Assembly: GCA_021796535.1 (NCBI GenBank) | Contig: JAKABW010000007.1 | Span: forward strand, 1 to 64,000 | Length of the DNA: 64,000 nucleotides | Direction of reading: 5' to 3' | Source: Actinomycetes bacterium | Lineage (GTDB): Bacteria; Actinomycetota; Acidimicrobiia; Acidimicrobiales; Bog-793 | Shown: piece by piece, positions 7,480-17,311 of the stretch | How the letters are laid out: every line of letters begins with the position of its first letter | Position numbering within the stretch: position 1 is the stretch's first letter | Translations under genes and position numbers: made by a program | The notes under the pieces: model-generated | Database searches by the model: none | What the model was told of the DNA's origin: nothing | The model's input: only the letters and a program-made list of their open reading frames with translations

Positions 7480-10059
7480 ATGGAACCACAAAGAGACCAA
7501 GAGTTTGAGACAAAAGAGCCGGAGCAAGACAGGGAGGGTCATAGCCCCGCCGTCGAGGAAACGCCGGAGGTTGCGACACCGACGGATTCGCTAAAGACAG
7601 GCTTTGTTGCTTGGCTGAAAGATTTTGTCGGCCCGAAGAAAAAAGACTTCTTGGCTCTGCTCGTCATTTTGCTGGCCGCCCTTTTGTATCTCTCTCCTTC
7701 CGTGAAGGACGGCTACAGTTTCGGTCCCACAGATTTGGGACAAACCCTTTCCGTCCTCAGTACGCCGGGTCCGGGGAAAATACCGGTTCACGACGTCGTA
7801 AACGGAGATATCATCACACAGGGAGCGGCTTGGAATGCTTTGGACTGGAAACTCGTGCATTCCGGTCAGATTCCCCTTTGGAACTCCGAGTCCGGTACCG
7901 GGTTGCCGCAGCTGCTGAATTTCGAATCGGCTCCCTTTGCCCTGCCCACCCTGATAGGCTACATTTTCCCTCTGTCCGTCTCATTTTTGATAACCGTGCT
8001 GATGAAGCTGTTGATCGCCGGCACCGGAGTATATCTACTTTTGAGGTACCTAAGAGTCGGCATTCTGCCGTCTCTTTTCGGAGGTCTCAGTTTTATGCTG
8101 TCCGGTCCTTTGACGGGATGGCTGGGCTGGGCGGTCAGCGGTCCTTTGGTCTATGCCGGCTGGATTGTTCTGGGGGCACTTCTTTGTTACAACGCCAGGG
8201 AAAAGCAAAGAGTTTTCTCTGTCGCCCTACTCGCTCTGGCGAGCGCTTTTTGCATCTATGCCGGTTTTCCGGAAGACTACGTGCTTATGGCAATCGCCAT
8301 AATTCCGCTTTTTTTATTCGGAGGGATTGCTTTTTATATCAGGTACCGCCGTGTCGGTCTGCAGGGTATCGTCAGGATCGGGTTGGGTCTTGTCGGCGGT
8401 TTTTTGCTTTCTTCGCCGCTTCTCCTGCCCGGTGTTTCGGTGCTCAGATCTTCCGTTCGGAATGTGAAGGGGGCGGACATAGGACTGCCCCTCAAAGCGG
8501 CGGCGTTGCTTTTTGCACAAGGCTACTACGGGTTGCCCACTACGACAACCACTCTTATCCACAGCAGTTACTTTGGGCCTCTGGATTATTTTGAGACAGC
8601 GTCTTATGTGGGGATCGCCGCCGCAGTATTTGCGATCTTGGCGGTTTTGACGCTCTATAAGCGGCCGGTGGTCATAGGTTTGCTCATTTCGGGAGCGGTA
8701 GTTTTTCTGGTCATTTTTGAACTGGGAGCCGGGGCTCCCGTGCAGCATCTGATTTCTGATCTCGGTCTCGGCGGGGTGGCTTTGCAGAGAGCTCTTTCTC
8801 TCCTGGACTTTGTCGTGGCCGTGCTGGCCGGACTGGGTCTGGATGCCTTCCTGAAACAGCCTTTTTATAAAAGAATGCAGTTTAAATTTTTGTTTTCCGT
8901 GGGGGTTTCGGCTTTGGTGTTGCTGGTCCTGTGGTCAAAGGCGGGAGTGGGGGTGGCCACGATAACCGGCACCCCATTTACAATCACCGCCGCCCAGGCT
9001 TCTGCCGTACGCCAAGGTTCTCTGCTCTGGCCCACTTTCACCCTTGCCGTTCTCATTTTGTTCGACATATGGCTTTTTATGGCACATGCGAACCAAGTGG
9101 AAACAGACAGACATACAACCATTGTCGGGACCTTACTGTTGATTATGCAGGGAGGGTTTTTAATTTTTGTCGGCACGGGTATCAATTCCTATGCAAAAAC
9201 CCCTTATCCCGTGACACCCGCCATAGCAAAACTGCAAAGTCTTGTCAAAAACTCTCTTTTTGGTCTGGACGGCGACAACCCCAACTGCGGCACTAATCCC
9301 GTGCCACCCTGCGGACTCAGACAGTGGGAAGGGATAGGTCTGTATCCGAATATGAATTTGGGTTATGGCCTTACCGAGCTGGCCATGCACGACCCGACCA
9401 TTCCCAAATCTTACTTTGACGCATTCCCTGTCCCCAACAACGACCAAAACGGCGGAGGAACCAACCTTTTTGCCCCGGCCATAGATTCAAAGTCGCTGGC
9501 CGTGCTCTATGGGGTGCACTATATAATCATTCAGCCTCCGAATCCCGTTCCCAAGGGGATGCACTACGTCGGAACCCTGACCAACGGGGGAGTATCGTTG
9601 CGGGTGGCGGAAGTGCCGGGTTCAAACCGCTTTGAATTCGTCTATGATAAATCCGTGCGTGAGTCGCTTACCGGGAAAAAGGGCGGTAAAGCGAGTAAAA
9701 AGTATGCAACCGTTTTCAAAAAAACAACCCTTGCTTACGCAGGCTCACATCCGAACGACGCGACTTATTCTCTTGGCATCAACGCATCGAAGTCCGGGGT
9801 TCTGTATATCAAGGTAACCGATTTTCCAGGTTGGCACGCCAGCGTCAACGGGAAAAGCGTCGTTTTGCAAAAATCAAAGGGTGATCTGATGCAAATTCCT
9901 TTGCCCCGCGGAAGCGATCATGTGGTGCTGACCTACGATCCTTCCGCGCTCGATCTGGGCTATTATCTTGCGTTGGCGGCGCTTTTCGTTTTGCTGTTGT
10001 CGTATTCGGCGGAACAATTGATCTACCGGAGGAGACAAACAGCGACAAAAGTCGGCTAG
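7480..10059 (+). CDS. YfhO-family large membrane protein (GT-C-like)
   Basis: The product has 859 residues: about 65 acidic, hydrophilic N-terminal residues, then around 12 membrane helices. A long extracytoplasmic C-terminal region (about 580-830) ends in a last helix. The segment VNGDIITQGAAWNALDWKLV followed by SGQIPLWNSESGTG is the D-x-x-x-Q-x-x-PW/LWN pattern of YfhO proteins, and the C-terminal YDPSALDLGYYLAL tail is also typical. In Firmicutes YfhO-type proteins modify lipoteichoic acid; here a glycosyl-transfer role in the envelope is only inferred. The ATG at 7480 is chosen because AAAGGAT lies about nine bases upstream. Confidence 0.75.
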   Translation: MEPQRDQEFETKEPEQDREGHSPAVEETPEVATPTDSLKTGFVAWLKDFVGPKKKDFLALLVILLAALLYLSPSVKDGYSFGPTDLGQTLSVLSTPGPGKIPVHDVVNGDIITQGAAWNALDWKLVHSGQIPLWNSESGTGLPQLLNFESAPFALPTLIGYIFPLSVSFLITVLMKLLIAGTGVYLLLRYLRVGILPSLFGGLSFMLSGPLTGWLGWAVSGPLVYAGWIVLGALLCYNAREKQRVFSVALLALASAFCIYAGFPEDYVLMAIAIIPLFLFGGIAFYIRYRRVGLQGIVRIGLGLVGGFLLSSPLLLPGVSVLRSSVRNVKGADIGLPLKAAALLFAQGYYGLPTTTTTLIHSSYFGPLDYFETASYVGIAAAVFAILAVLTLYKRPVVIGLLISGAVVFLVIFELGAGAPVQHLISDLGLGGVALQRALSLLDFVVAVLAGLGLDAFLKQPFYKRMQFKFLFSVGVSALVLLVLWSKAGVGVATITGTPFTITAAQASAVRQGSLLWPTFTLAVLILFDIWLFMAHANQVETDRHTTIVGTLLLIMQGGFLIFVGTGINSYAKTPYPVTPAIAKLQSLVKNSLFGLDGDNPNCGTNPVPPCGLRQWEGIGLYPNMNLGYGLTELAMHDPTIPKSYFDAFPVPNNDQNGGGTNLFAPAIDSKSLAVLYGVHYIIIQPPNPVPKGMHYVGTLTNGGVSLRVAEVPGSNRFEFVYDKSVRESLTGKKGGKASKKYATVFKKTTLAYAGSHPNDATYSLGINASKSGVLYIKVTDFPGWHASVNGKSVVLQKSKGDLMQIPLPRGSDHVVLTYDPSALDLGYYLALAALFVLLLSYSAEQLIYRRRQTATKVG

Positions 10060-10586
10060 TCAAGGCGGCGGTTTTTTCCTCAGGCAAGGGCGTGCTCGGA
10101 TGGGGAACGATATGTTTCTTTGACCTCCGACAAGAGATGCCGAAAGGCTCAGACTGCCTTTTCGGTTCTCTTCGGGCTTTGCCAAAGACCAAACAGCGAA
10201 GCCTACATATTGCCGGGGCCGGCAAGAGCGCTCACGTTCGGTGCGGGGGTTAGAATTCAAGGACGCCGTAAAGAATTGTTATTTATCTCTCACCCCAAAG
10301 ACCCGTGACTTGATCGGACATTTCGCAGAGGGTTTTTTATTGTAGCCGGTATTGGCTGCGGCGATGCGGCAAGGTCCGTGTATTGAACGGATGAATAGGG
10401 GTGCCGGATTTGATCCGTCAGGCAATACTTTACTGTTCCTGACAAATTCCGAAAAAGAAGAACCGTGGCTGTCTTTTTCTGGGATGGGGACGGCGCAAAG
10501 TCTTGATTTGTTGTTATTTTGCTTTTTTGTGTTCGGGTGAGCAATTTCCTTGCGGGACGGAATTGGCGTTTGCGGGGAAACCGGTT
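10060..10586. other. Non-coding interval
   Basis: This is 527 bases between convergent genes without a convincing reading frame, RNA gene or terminator. A weak GAAAAAGA/TCTTTTTC inverted repeat is present near 10450-10480. Confidence 0.4.
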
Positions 10587-10883
10587 TTAATGCACGCGCG
10601 TGTTGCGCCTTTCTTCTTCCGACGTTCCGCCCCAGATACCGCGGATACTCGGATCCGAAAGAGCTTCCTGACGACATTGTTCTTTGACCTGGCAGGTCCT
10701 GCAAATTAACTTACCTTTTCTGGTGGGCTCCCCGCATGCGGGGAAGAAAAGATCCGTTCCCATGCCTTTGCATGCCGCCTTGTCCATCCAGGAGTAGTCT
10801 CTTTTGACATACGGGCCGCTGCGCAGGGAGAGATCGGAAATTATTCGCTTTCCATGAACAATACGGATAGCATGTGATGCCAT
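10587..10883 (-). CDS. WhiB-family iron-sulfur transcription regulator
   Basis: A 98-residue protein with the four conserved WhiB cysteines: one in DKAACKG, then ICRTCQVKEQC (C-x2-C-x5-C). The turn motif GIWGGTSEEER follows before a short basic tail. An additional Cys (FFPACGE) lies between the first and second ligands. WhiB proteins bind a [4Fe-4S] cluster and partner with the primary sigma factor; they are confined to Actinobacteria and some phages. The target genes are unknown. The ATG at 10883 has a strong AGGAGG sequence upstream. The gene stands alone between two non-coding stretches. Confidence 0.95.
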   Translation of the reverse strand: MASHAIRIVHGKRIISDLSLRSGPYVKRDYSWMDKAACKGMGTDLFFPACGEPTRKGKLICRTCQVKEQCRQEALSDPSIRGIWGGTSEEERRNTRVH

Positions 10884-11025
10884 TAGTCAGCAACCTCCTT
10901 AGATTCCCGTTATTAAAATCCCACAGATAAAACTCGATTTTTAGGGTATAAAGTCATATCCGGTAAGTTAAAATGGAAGTAAAAAAACTGGCGGATTATA
11001 ATTTGCATTCTAAGGTATAAAAAAC

Positions 11026-11724
11026 GTGTCGGATAAAAAGCTTATTTTATGGGATATAGACGGAACTCTGATCAGCATCAGCTATTTGGGCGGAGAAATA
11101 TTTGACAGGGCATTTCTGAGTGCGTTTGGGGTAAAGCCGCCGGCGCGGGTGAACATGAGCGGAAAAACCGACCCGCAAATAGTTGCGGAGTACCTGGAAA
11201 TGCTCAATTACCCCAAATCGGAATTCGGGGATATGACGGCGGAAGCCCTCAGGTGTTTGCGCCTGGAGTTGGCGGCGGCCAAATCGGAAGTTTTCGAGAT
11301 CGGCGCCCTGAAAGAAAATGCCGAAGGCATACTCCGGCATTTTTACGATTCTGATGGTGTGATCCAATCTGTTCTGACTGGAAATATCGTGGAAAATGCA
11401 AAGCTGAAGCTGGGTATTTTTGCAGTTGATAAGTATATAGATTTTGATTGTGGAGCTTTTGGTTCTGACCACATTGACAGAAGACAACTCGTGAACGTGG
11501 CCTTTGACAGGGTGCGGGCAAAGCACAACATCCTCCCCGACCCCAAGAATACTTGGATCATCGGAGACTCTCCGAATGATTTTGTCTGCGCCTCTTCCTC
11601 CGGGCTTCACTGTATTTTGGTGGCAACCGGCAGGTTCGGTTTTGGTGAACTCTCGGAATTGGGTGCCGATTTGGTGTGTGAAAACCTGAGCGATAAAGAA
11701 ATACAGAACTTAATAGGGGCTTAA
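11026..11724 (+). CDS. HAD-superfamily hydrolase, phosphoglycolate-phosphatase-like
   Basis: The 232-residue protein begins with HAD motif I, LILWDIDGTLI (Asp nucleophile plus acid/base Asp). It has a four-helix cap region, motif II LTGN, and motif III/IV WIIGDSPNDFVCA. The cap type and length fit phosphoglycolate phosphatase or beta-phosphoglucomutase-like members; the substrate cannot be assigned. The GTG start at 11026 follows an A-rich stretch with GGTATAA. It is a single gene with its own terminator at 11754. Confidence 0.85.
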   Translation: MSDKKLILWDIDGTLISISYLGGEIFDRAFLSAFGVKPPARVNMSGKTDPQIVAEYLEMLNYPKSEFGDMTAEALRCLRLELAAAKSEVFEIGALKENAEGILRHFYDSDGVIQSVLTGNIVENAKLKLGIFAVDKYIDFDCGAFGSDHIDRRQLVNVAFDRVRAKHNILPDPKNTWIIGDSPNDFVCASSSGLHCILVATGRFGFGELSELGADLVCENLSDKEIQNLIGA

Positions 11725-11753
11725 CTTTTTGCGAGAATCCCGTCAAAGCTCTG

Positions 11754-11781
11754 CGCCGCCTCATCCGGACGGCGATTTTTT
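11754..11781 (+). terminator. Intrinsic terminator of the HAD hydrolase gene
   Basis: CGCCGCC (11754-11760) pairs with GG-A-CGGCG (11767-11774, one bulged A) around the loop TCATCC. ATTTTTT follows directly. It starts 30 bases after the stop codon. Confidence 0.8.
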
Positions 11782-12123
11782 CCTGTACGAGATCAGGAAT
11801 TCCAAGCCCGCTAGAGGAAAAACGTAAGGCCGGGCCTGTCAAAAAGCAACAGACAATTACACATCCGCTTTGCGGTATTTTGGCACAAATTGCCGTGCCT
11901 GCAAAGTGTGTTGCCGACGGCCGCCTTTTTGGTTCGCTCACTCGGCGGCTGTGCTTTGGCGCGGGAGACGGGTCATTCCGGCGGGATCGATCGATTCGTT
12001 CCGGGGGTTGCCTACTTAGGTTTCGTTGATTTTTGATGCCCTTCGCTTTTGGTCTCTTTGTGCGAAAGCAGCGTCGTTTCTTCTTTGGATATTTTGGTCA
12101 GTCGAAAAAAAACTTTTTATTGC
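11782..12123. other. Non-coding interval between convergent genes
   Basis: No gene, RNA or clear signal is recognised in these 342 bases. Confidence 0.4.
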
Positions 12124-13695
12124 CTACATTATTTTTGCCATGGCTGCGTTTTCCGTTTTGGGAAACGCATGTAAATCTCTTTCGGTTATATGCTCGGATG
12201 AGGTGCTGTTCTCTTTTGTCAGAAGGTATTCTATGACGTTTTTGGCGGAGTATTCCCGCCCATAGAGAAGTATGATATCGCGGAGGAAAGAAAGATCTTT
12301 GCCGATGGTGACAACGGGCTGCTCGTTGTGGCCGTTTCTTCTTTTTTGTCCCCAGCCGATGGTGGCGAGCAGGCCGTTGCAAAGACAGACTTTATTCTTT
12401 GTCTCTTGGCTTTTCCCGCCTTTTTCCGTATATTCTTCGACCGGCTCTGCCGGACACCTGTAGCGGATTTTCCCTTTTCTGTCCAGGAAAGGCGTTCTGA
12501 GATACCCCACGTCACAGATGCGCTCTCTTTTTTCGTATACTTCTTTGTCGCTGAGGGTTGCCGAAAGCTGGGCTACTTTGATGGGAAAGCCCGTGGGGGA
12601 TGCTTCGGGATCGGCACGCACCTCCATGTCGTCGTTTAGATATCCGCTGATAATGCTTTTCTTGATTTCCGGCACGATTTCCGATTCTTGGCAGAGAGCG
12701 AATGCCGAACCGACTTGAATGCCGGCGGCACCTTGTGCCAAAGCATCGCTTAAGCCTTCCGGGTTTGCGCGTCCGCCGGCCAGCCAGAAGGGCAGACCCA
12801 TCTCTTTTAAGAGCACCAGGTTGGTTTCGTCCCTGGCGCCGTATACGGGCTCTCCGTTGTCGTCCAAGTTCATTTTTCCTCTTGGCTTGGCGCTGTGTCC
12901 CCCGGCTATATTGTTTTCAACCACAAAACCGTCCGGGCGCGTCACGGGATTTCTTGAAAGAAAACCGGCCAGAGAATTGGAGGAGATAATGGCCAAAAAT
13001 TTTGGTCTTTTTAGTCGGGGATTTGCCCCGAATGAGAGTTTTGGATCCAAAAATACCCTTGATTTGTGAATCTCATCCGAACCTCCGGCACTCGGCGCAT
13101 CTCCGCTTCCCTGTTCTCCTTCTGTCATGGAAGCTATTCCGACAGGAATTTTTCCGGTTTTGCCTTCCGAAAAATCTTTTATCAGCTGGGGGATTTCACT
13201 GGGTATGCCGGCCCCCATCAGGATAAAGTCCACTCCGGCAAGCATCGCCCCGTAAACGGCGGCGGGAGTTGTCATTTGCAGCTTTTCCAGGTAATTTACC
13301 CCTATCAATCCGTCGTGGCCATACTTGGCCAAAGTTATTTCGACGAAATTGGCCAGAACCGTAAATTCGGTGCGCAAAGGGTCGCAGTCCAAGCTCGGTC
13401 TCGGTACCAGGCGGTACGGGGCATCCGCGGCCATGCCGTGCGATTTATAGTATTTTTTGAGGGCGCGCTTTACAACATATTGATAAGGGAATTGCTCCAT
13501 GGCGAATCTGAGTGTTTTGTCCAGATCGCCTTCCTGAAGTTTCCTTGCCAGAACCGAATCAAGTCCCACGCCGGAGACCACTCCGAGCTGTCCGGTTCTG
13601 GAGACTTCTTGTGCAAGTTTCCAGCCTGATACGCCTATTCCCATGCCGCCTTGTATGATTTGAGGCAATTCCCTGCTTTGGGTTGATTGGTCCAT
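12124..13695 (-). CDS. Nitronate monooxygenase-like FMN oxidoreductase (NPD family)
   Basis: A 523-residue protein of the 2-nitropropane dioxygenase/enoyl-reductase FabK-PfaD group. The N-terminal LPQIIQGGMGIGVSGWKLA strand begins the FMN-binding TIM barrel. GVDFILMGAGIPSE, FVVENNIAGGHSA (His at the catalytic position) and GLPFWLAGGRANPEGL, followed by GAAGIQVGSAFAL (phosphate binding), continue it. About 110 C-terminal residues beyond the barrel contain several Cys (ERICDVGY, KIRYRCPAEP, KVCLCNGLL), as in the longer actinobacterial members. The real substrate is unknown. The ATG at 13695 has AAAGGAT upstream. Confidence 0.85.
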   Translation of the reverse strand: MDQSTQSRELPQIIQGGMGIGVSGWKLAQEVSRTGQLGVVSGVGLDSVLARKLQEGDLDKTLRFAMEQFPYQYVVKRALKKYYKSHGMAADAPYRLVPRPSLDCDPLRTEFTVLANFVEITLAKYGHDGLIGVNYLEKLQMTTPAAVYGAMLAGVDFILMGAGIPSEIPQLIKDFSEGKTGKIPVGIASMTEGEQGSGDAPSAGGSDEIHKSRVFLDPKLSFGANPRLKRPKFLAIISSNSLAGFLSRNPVTRPDGFVVENNIAGGHSAKPRGKMNLDDNGEPVYGARDETNLVLLKEMGLPFWLAGGRANPEGLSDALAQGAAGIQVGSAFALCQESEIVPEIKKSIISGYLNDDMEVRADPEASPTGFPIKVAQLSATLSDKEVYEKRERICDVGYLRTPFLDRKGKIRYRCPAEPVEEYTEKGGKSQETKNKVCLCNGLLATIGWGQKRRNGHNEQPVVTIGKDLSFLRDIILLYGREYSAKNVIEYLLTKENSTSSEHITERDLHAFPKTENAAMAKIM

Positions 13696-13981
13696 TCTTC
13701 GATCCTTTACGTATGGTATTGGGGAATGTCTTTTCCATTCCGAGCCGTCGTCCTGTCACATAATACTATATGTATTTAACTATACCTTGATTTATAAACT
13801 TAATGTATGCGGCCGGTTTTTAAGCTCTTTTCCGTCCTCTTTTTCGCGGGTCTTGTCGGGCATGGAGAGAGTTGCAAAGTTTTTATAGGCGCAAGTATCA
13901 TTCATTGTAGAGTGCAAAAATACCGGTAATCGGCTGCTTTGTATTTGAAAGATATCGATCTTACAACGGCCGTGATTTTGC

Positions 13982-13987
13982 TACTAT
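13982..13987 (+). promoter_or_regulatory. -10 box TACTAT of leaderless pcrA
   Basis: TACTAT ends exactly six bases before the ATG at 13994, and there is no Shine-Dalgarno sequence. A CTTACA element 16 bases upstream of the box could act as the -35. Confidence 0.6.
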
Positions 13988-13993
13988 GAATAA

Positions 13994-16309
13994 ATGCCGC
14001 TTTATGCAAGAGATGACCTGCTTTCGGACCTCAATCCGGAGCAGCAGGAAGCGGTGTTGTATAGGTCCGGGCCGTTGGTGGTTTTGGCGGGAGCCGGTTC
14101 CGGGAAGACGAGAGTTCTGACCAGAAGAATAGCACTGCTCATTGCCGAAGGAGTCCGCCCTGAACAAATTTTGGCGATTACTTTTACCAACAAGGCCGCC
14201 GGTGAGATGAAGTCGAGAGTGCAGGATCTTATCGGGGGTATGGCTGCCGGGATGTGGATTTCCACCTTCCACTCCGCTTGCGTCAGAATACTCAGGCGCT
14301 CAGCCCAGAGGCTTGGATTTGAGAATTCTTTCGGCATCTACGACGATACGGATTCCAGAAGACTTATCGAACTCGTCATCGAGGATTTGAATTTTGACCC
14401 CAAACGGCATTCCGCAAGGGGGATATCTCAGATTATAAGTTCCGCCAAAAACGAAATGCTCACTTGGGAAGACTATAACGAACGGGTCTCCGGAGAGTTC
14501 GAAAAAAGAGTGGCCAGGATTTTTTTTGAATACCAAAAGAGACTTCGGGAGGCAAACGCCTTTGATTTTGATGACTTGCTGTGCAAAACGGTACAGCTAT
14601 TGAAAGAAAACGAAGATTTGGCGGAGACTTACAGAGACCGCTTCCTGCACCTTTTGGTGGACGAATACCAGGACACCAACAGAGCCCAGAACGCATTGGT
14701 GTCTTTGATCGGTTCGAAAAACAGGAATGTATGCGTGGTGGGGGATACGGACCAGAGCATCTATGCCTTCAGGGGCGCGGATTTTAGGAACTTGTTGAAC
14801 TTTAGGTCTCTTTTTCCCGAGACTAAAACAATTATACTGAATCAAAATTACAGGTCAACGCAGACAATCCTGGATGCGGCCAACGCCGTGATCGACAACA
14901 ACGAGTCAAGGGTCAAAAAGCAATTATGGTCTGCTCTCGGCGAAGGCGAAAAAGTCAGGATGTTCAGGGCTCAAAACGAATACCATGAAGCCAGGTTTGT
15001 GGCCGACGAAATAATCAAGTCGGCGGCCCGGGGAATGGGCAGCTATCTCGATACGGCCATATTTTATAGGACCAATGCCCAAAGCAGGCCCATTGAAGAG
15101 GCCCTCATGGACCGCTCGATTCCGTATGTGATGTTGGGAGGAGTCAGGTTTTTTGACCGCAAGGAAATAAAAGACGTTTTGGCTTATATGAAGTTGGCTC
15201 ACAACCCGCGGGATGAAATCTCTGTCAGACGCGTCATCAATGTGCCCAAACGGAAAATAGGGGCCAAGACCCTTGAGGAAATAAGCCGTTACGCACAGGC
15301 GAATGCCGTTCCTTTTTACGAGGCTCTTTTGCGGGCCGATGATTGCAACATTGCCAAAACTGCCAAAAACGGTATAAAAAGTTTTCTTGAGCTTTTGGAG
15401 ACCTTATCCAACCTAAAAGATCTCCCTCCAAAAGATATCTTGGAACAGGTGCTCAGTCTTACTTCTTACAGGGATGCCCTTTTGCAAGAAGCCGAACAAA
15501 GCGGCTATGTCCTCAATCAGGCTCTGTCCCGTCTTGAAATACTGGACGAGTTGCTTTCGGTGGCCATGGAGCACGATGACCTGGAGTCGTTTTTGTCTTC
15601 GGTCACCTTGGTCGCGGCGACGGACGACCTCGGCGACGAGAGGGGAGCGGTTACCCTGATGACCGTGCACAGCGCCAAAGGATTGGAATTCGATACGGTC
15701 TTTCTTACCGGCATGGAAGAAGGACTATTTCCCCACGATCGCTCTCTTTCCGACCCCGATGCTCTGGAAGAAGAAAGAAGACTGTGTTATGTGGGCATCA
15801 CCAGGGCAAAAAAGCGTCTTTACCTTACCCATACCTACACCAGGACAATTTTCGGCAGGACGCTTGACAGCTTGCCCAGCCGTTTTTTGAGGGAAATGCC
15901 GAAAGAAATTCTATCCGACATCTCCGCTGGGGATTCTTTCCGTCCCGCATGGTCCGGAGAAGGGTCATACTTTTTTGAAGAACCGGAAGGCAGAGTTTTT
16001 GGCCGGGGAAATTTCGCCGGAGCGCACTCATCCGCTTTTGGACGCACATCTTCCTCTGACGCGGCCGCTGACGTTGTCCGACCGGCAGCGGAAGTCGGCG
16101 CGGGCGAAAGCGACGCCGTGTCTTTGCAAAGAGTCGCTTTGGAAGCTCTGCATCCCGGCGACAAGGTCAAACATGACCGTTACGGTTGCGGGAAGGTAAA
16201 TTCCCTCGAAGGGGAGGGGCACGGCCGCGCCGCGCTCATTGTGTTTGCCGACGGCAAAGAAAGAAAGTTTTTGCTTGAGGTGGCACCCATCACGGTTCTA
16301 AAAGGCTGA
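13994..16309 (+). CDS. pcrA: ATP-dependent DNA helicase UvrD/PcrA
   Basis: A 771-residue SF1A helicase. The Q motif LNPEQQEAV is followed by Walker A AGAGSGKT (residues 32-39), motif II LLVDEYQDTN, motif III GDTDQSIYAFRGA, motif IV NYRSTQ, motif V VTLMTVHSAKGLEFDTVF and motif VI YVGITRAKKRLYLT. After a variable region the C terminus has the Tudor-like domain (GDKVKHDRYGCGKV), which in PcrA/UvrD contacts RNA polymerase. It unwinds DNA 3'-to-5' in nucleotide excision repair and replication-conflict resolution. The start codon is very probably leaderless. Confidence 0.96.
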   Translation: MPLYARDDLLSDLNPEQQEAVLYRSGPLVVLAGAGSGKTRVLTRRIALLIAEGVRPEQILAITFTNKAAGEMKSRVQDLIGGMAAGMWISTFHSACVRILRRSAQRLGFENSFGIYDDTDSRRLIELVIEDLNFDPKRHSARGISQIISSAKNEMLTWEDYNERVSGEFEKRVARIFFEYQKRLREANAFDFDDLLCKTVQLLKENEDLAETYRDRFLHLLVDEYQDTNRAQNALVSLIGSKNRNVCVVGDTDQSIYAFRGADFRNLLNFRSLFPETKTIILNQNYRSTQTILDAANAVIDNNESRVKKQLWSALGEGEKVRMFRAQNEYHEARFVADEIIKSAARGMGSYLDTAIFYRTNAQSRPIEEALMDRSIPYVMLGGVRFFDRKEIKDVLAYMKLAHNPRDEISVRRVINVPKRKIGAKTLEEISRYAQANAVPFYEALLRADDCNIAKTAKNGIKSFLELLETLSNLKDLPPKDILEQVLSLTSYRDALLQEAEQSGYVLNQALSRLEILDELLSVAMEHDDLESFLSSVTLVAATDDLGDERGAVTLMTVHSAKGLEFDTVFLTGMEEGLFPHDRSLSDPDALEEERRLCYVGITRAKKRLYLTHTYTRTIFGRTLDSLPSRFLREMPKEILSDISAGDSFRPAWSGEGSYFFEEPEGRVFGRGNFAGAHSSAFGRTSSSDAAADVVRPAAEVGAGESDAVSLQRVALEALHPGDKVKHDRYGCGKVNSLEGEGHGRAALIVFADGKERKFLLEVAPITVLKG

Positions 16310-16331
16310 GTTGCAAAAGCCGGCGGCAGAA

Positions 16332-16610
16332 TTACGTTGTGCGGGGATTTATGATTTCCACAATTTTGTGTTTGGACGTCAGGCCTTTTTTGATAAAAAT
16401 ATCGGCTTTTGGCACTTTATAGTGTTTGGCAAGCAATTTTATAAGTTCAAGGTTTGCCTTATTGTCTATGGGCAACGCCTTGAGGAACGCTTTGATGTGT
16501 GTGGCTTCTGAGGGATTTCCGGTAAATTCCAAACAGGATTTTTGCGCCGAGGTTTGCACGGTTATGGATAAAAGCAGTTTCGGATGTATACTATTATGGT
16601 TATATGGCAC
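16332..16610 (-). CDS. DUF167/YggU-family small protein
   Basis: A 92-residue protein whose second half, [20 protein letters not shown] followed by [17 protein letters not shown] and then KHKIVEI, matches the DUF167 (YggU) fold. That is a small alpha/beta protein with the invariant G/D-x-ANxEL motif. The cellular role of the family is not established. The ATG at 16610 would overlap the divergent start at 16604 by seven bases; an internal GTG around codon 18 is an alternative start that removes the clash. Confidence 0.7.
   Translation of the reverse strand: MPYNHNSIHPKLLLSITVQTSAQKSCLEFTGNPSEATHIKAFLKALPIDNKANLELIKLLAKHYKVPKADIFIKKGLTSKHKIVEIINPRTT
16592..16597 (+). promoter_or_regulatory. 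Putative -10 box TATTAT for the CADD-like gene
   Basis: TATTAT lies exactly six bases before the ATG at 16604. An overlapping TATACT occurs just upstream (16587-16592). No SD is visible, which suggests a leaderless transcript. Confidence 0.45.
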
Positions 16611-17311
16611 AATTCAATATAAGTCCGGGGTCAGAATTCAACAACAGTTATGATGACCAATTATCGCGCGACTCATTGGCGGAATCAATACTTGCCACTA
16701 TCAAGCCGTTCCGTTTGTTGGATCACCCGTTCTACAGGAGGTGGCAAAACGGGGAATTGGCCATGGAAGAGTTGTCGTATTACGCTTCCCAGTATCGCAT
16801 TTTCGAACGCTACCTGCCGAGCTTTCTTTTGAGGCTGACGGCTTGTCTGCCGGACGGGGAAGCCAGGGATCTTGTGCTGGCAAATCTGGCTGACGAAGAA
16901 GGGGATCCGACGGCTCATATAGACTTGTTTGAGCGTTTTGCCAATGCGGTGGGGGCTCCTTCCCTCCCGACATGCGACAGCATGGCCGATTTGATAGTTA
17001 CCCACGAAAAGCTGATGGGACAAGATCCTACGGCGGCCCTGGCGGGTTTTTTGGCTTACGAGATACAAGGAGCCGAGATCGCCAAAAGCAAAGCGGAGGG
17101 TCTGAAATCCTCTTACGGAATAAGCAACTTCGGAGCTTCCTTCTGGACGCATCATGCCGCATTGGAAGAAGACCACGCAGCCTGGACACTCAGGGCCGTT
17201 TCTCTGTTGGAAAGCGACGAATCCGTCATCCTTTCCGCCGTCGAAGACGTCGCCAAAGCCTGGTGGGGTTTCCTGGATGAGCAGAACGCATATCTGACGA
17301 AAGCGTCATAG
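16604..17311 (+). CDS. CADD/PqqC-TenA-like diiron protein, candidate p-aminobenzoate synthase
   Basis: A 235-residue all-helical protein of the heme-oxygenase-like fold. Aligned from memory with chlamydial CADD, it keeps the metal ligands Glu98 (in LADEEGD), His105, Glu153, His184 and His191; the CADD Asp178 position is Glu188. It also keeps the residues thought to be sacrificed or used by CADD in making p-aminobenzoate: Tyr44 in DHPFYRRW (CADD Tyr27) and Lys163 in IAKSKAEGL (CADD Lys152). A role in folate-precursor synthesis is therefore plausible but inferred. Generic databases would call it TenA/PqqC-like. It stands alone between the DUF167 gene and orn. Confidence 0.78.
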   Translation: MAQFNISPGSEFNNSYDDQLSRDSLAESILATIKPFRLLDHPFYRRWQNGELAMEELSYYASQYRIFERYLPSFLLRLTACLPDGEARDLVLANLADEEGDPTAHIDLFERFANAVGAPSLPTCDSMADLIVTHEKLMGQDPTAALAGFLAYEIQGAEIAKSKAEGLKSSYGISNFGASFWTHHAALEEDHAAWTLRAVSLLESDESVILSAVEDVAKAWWGFLDEQNAYLTKAS

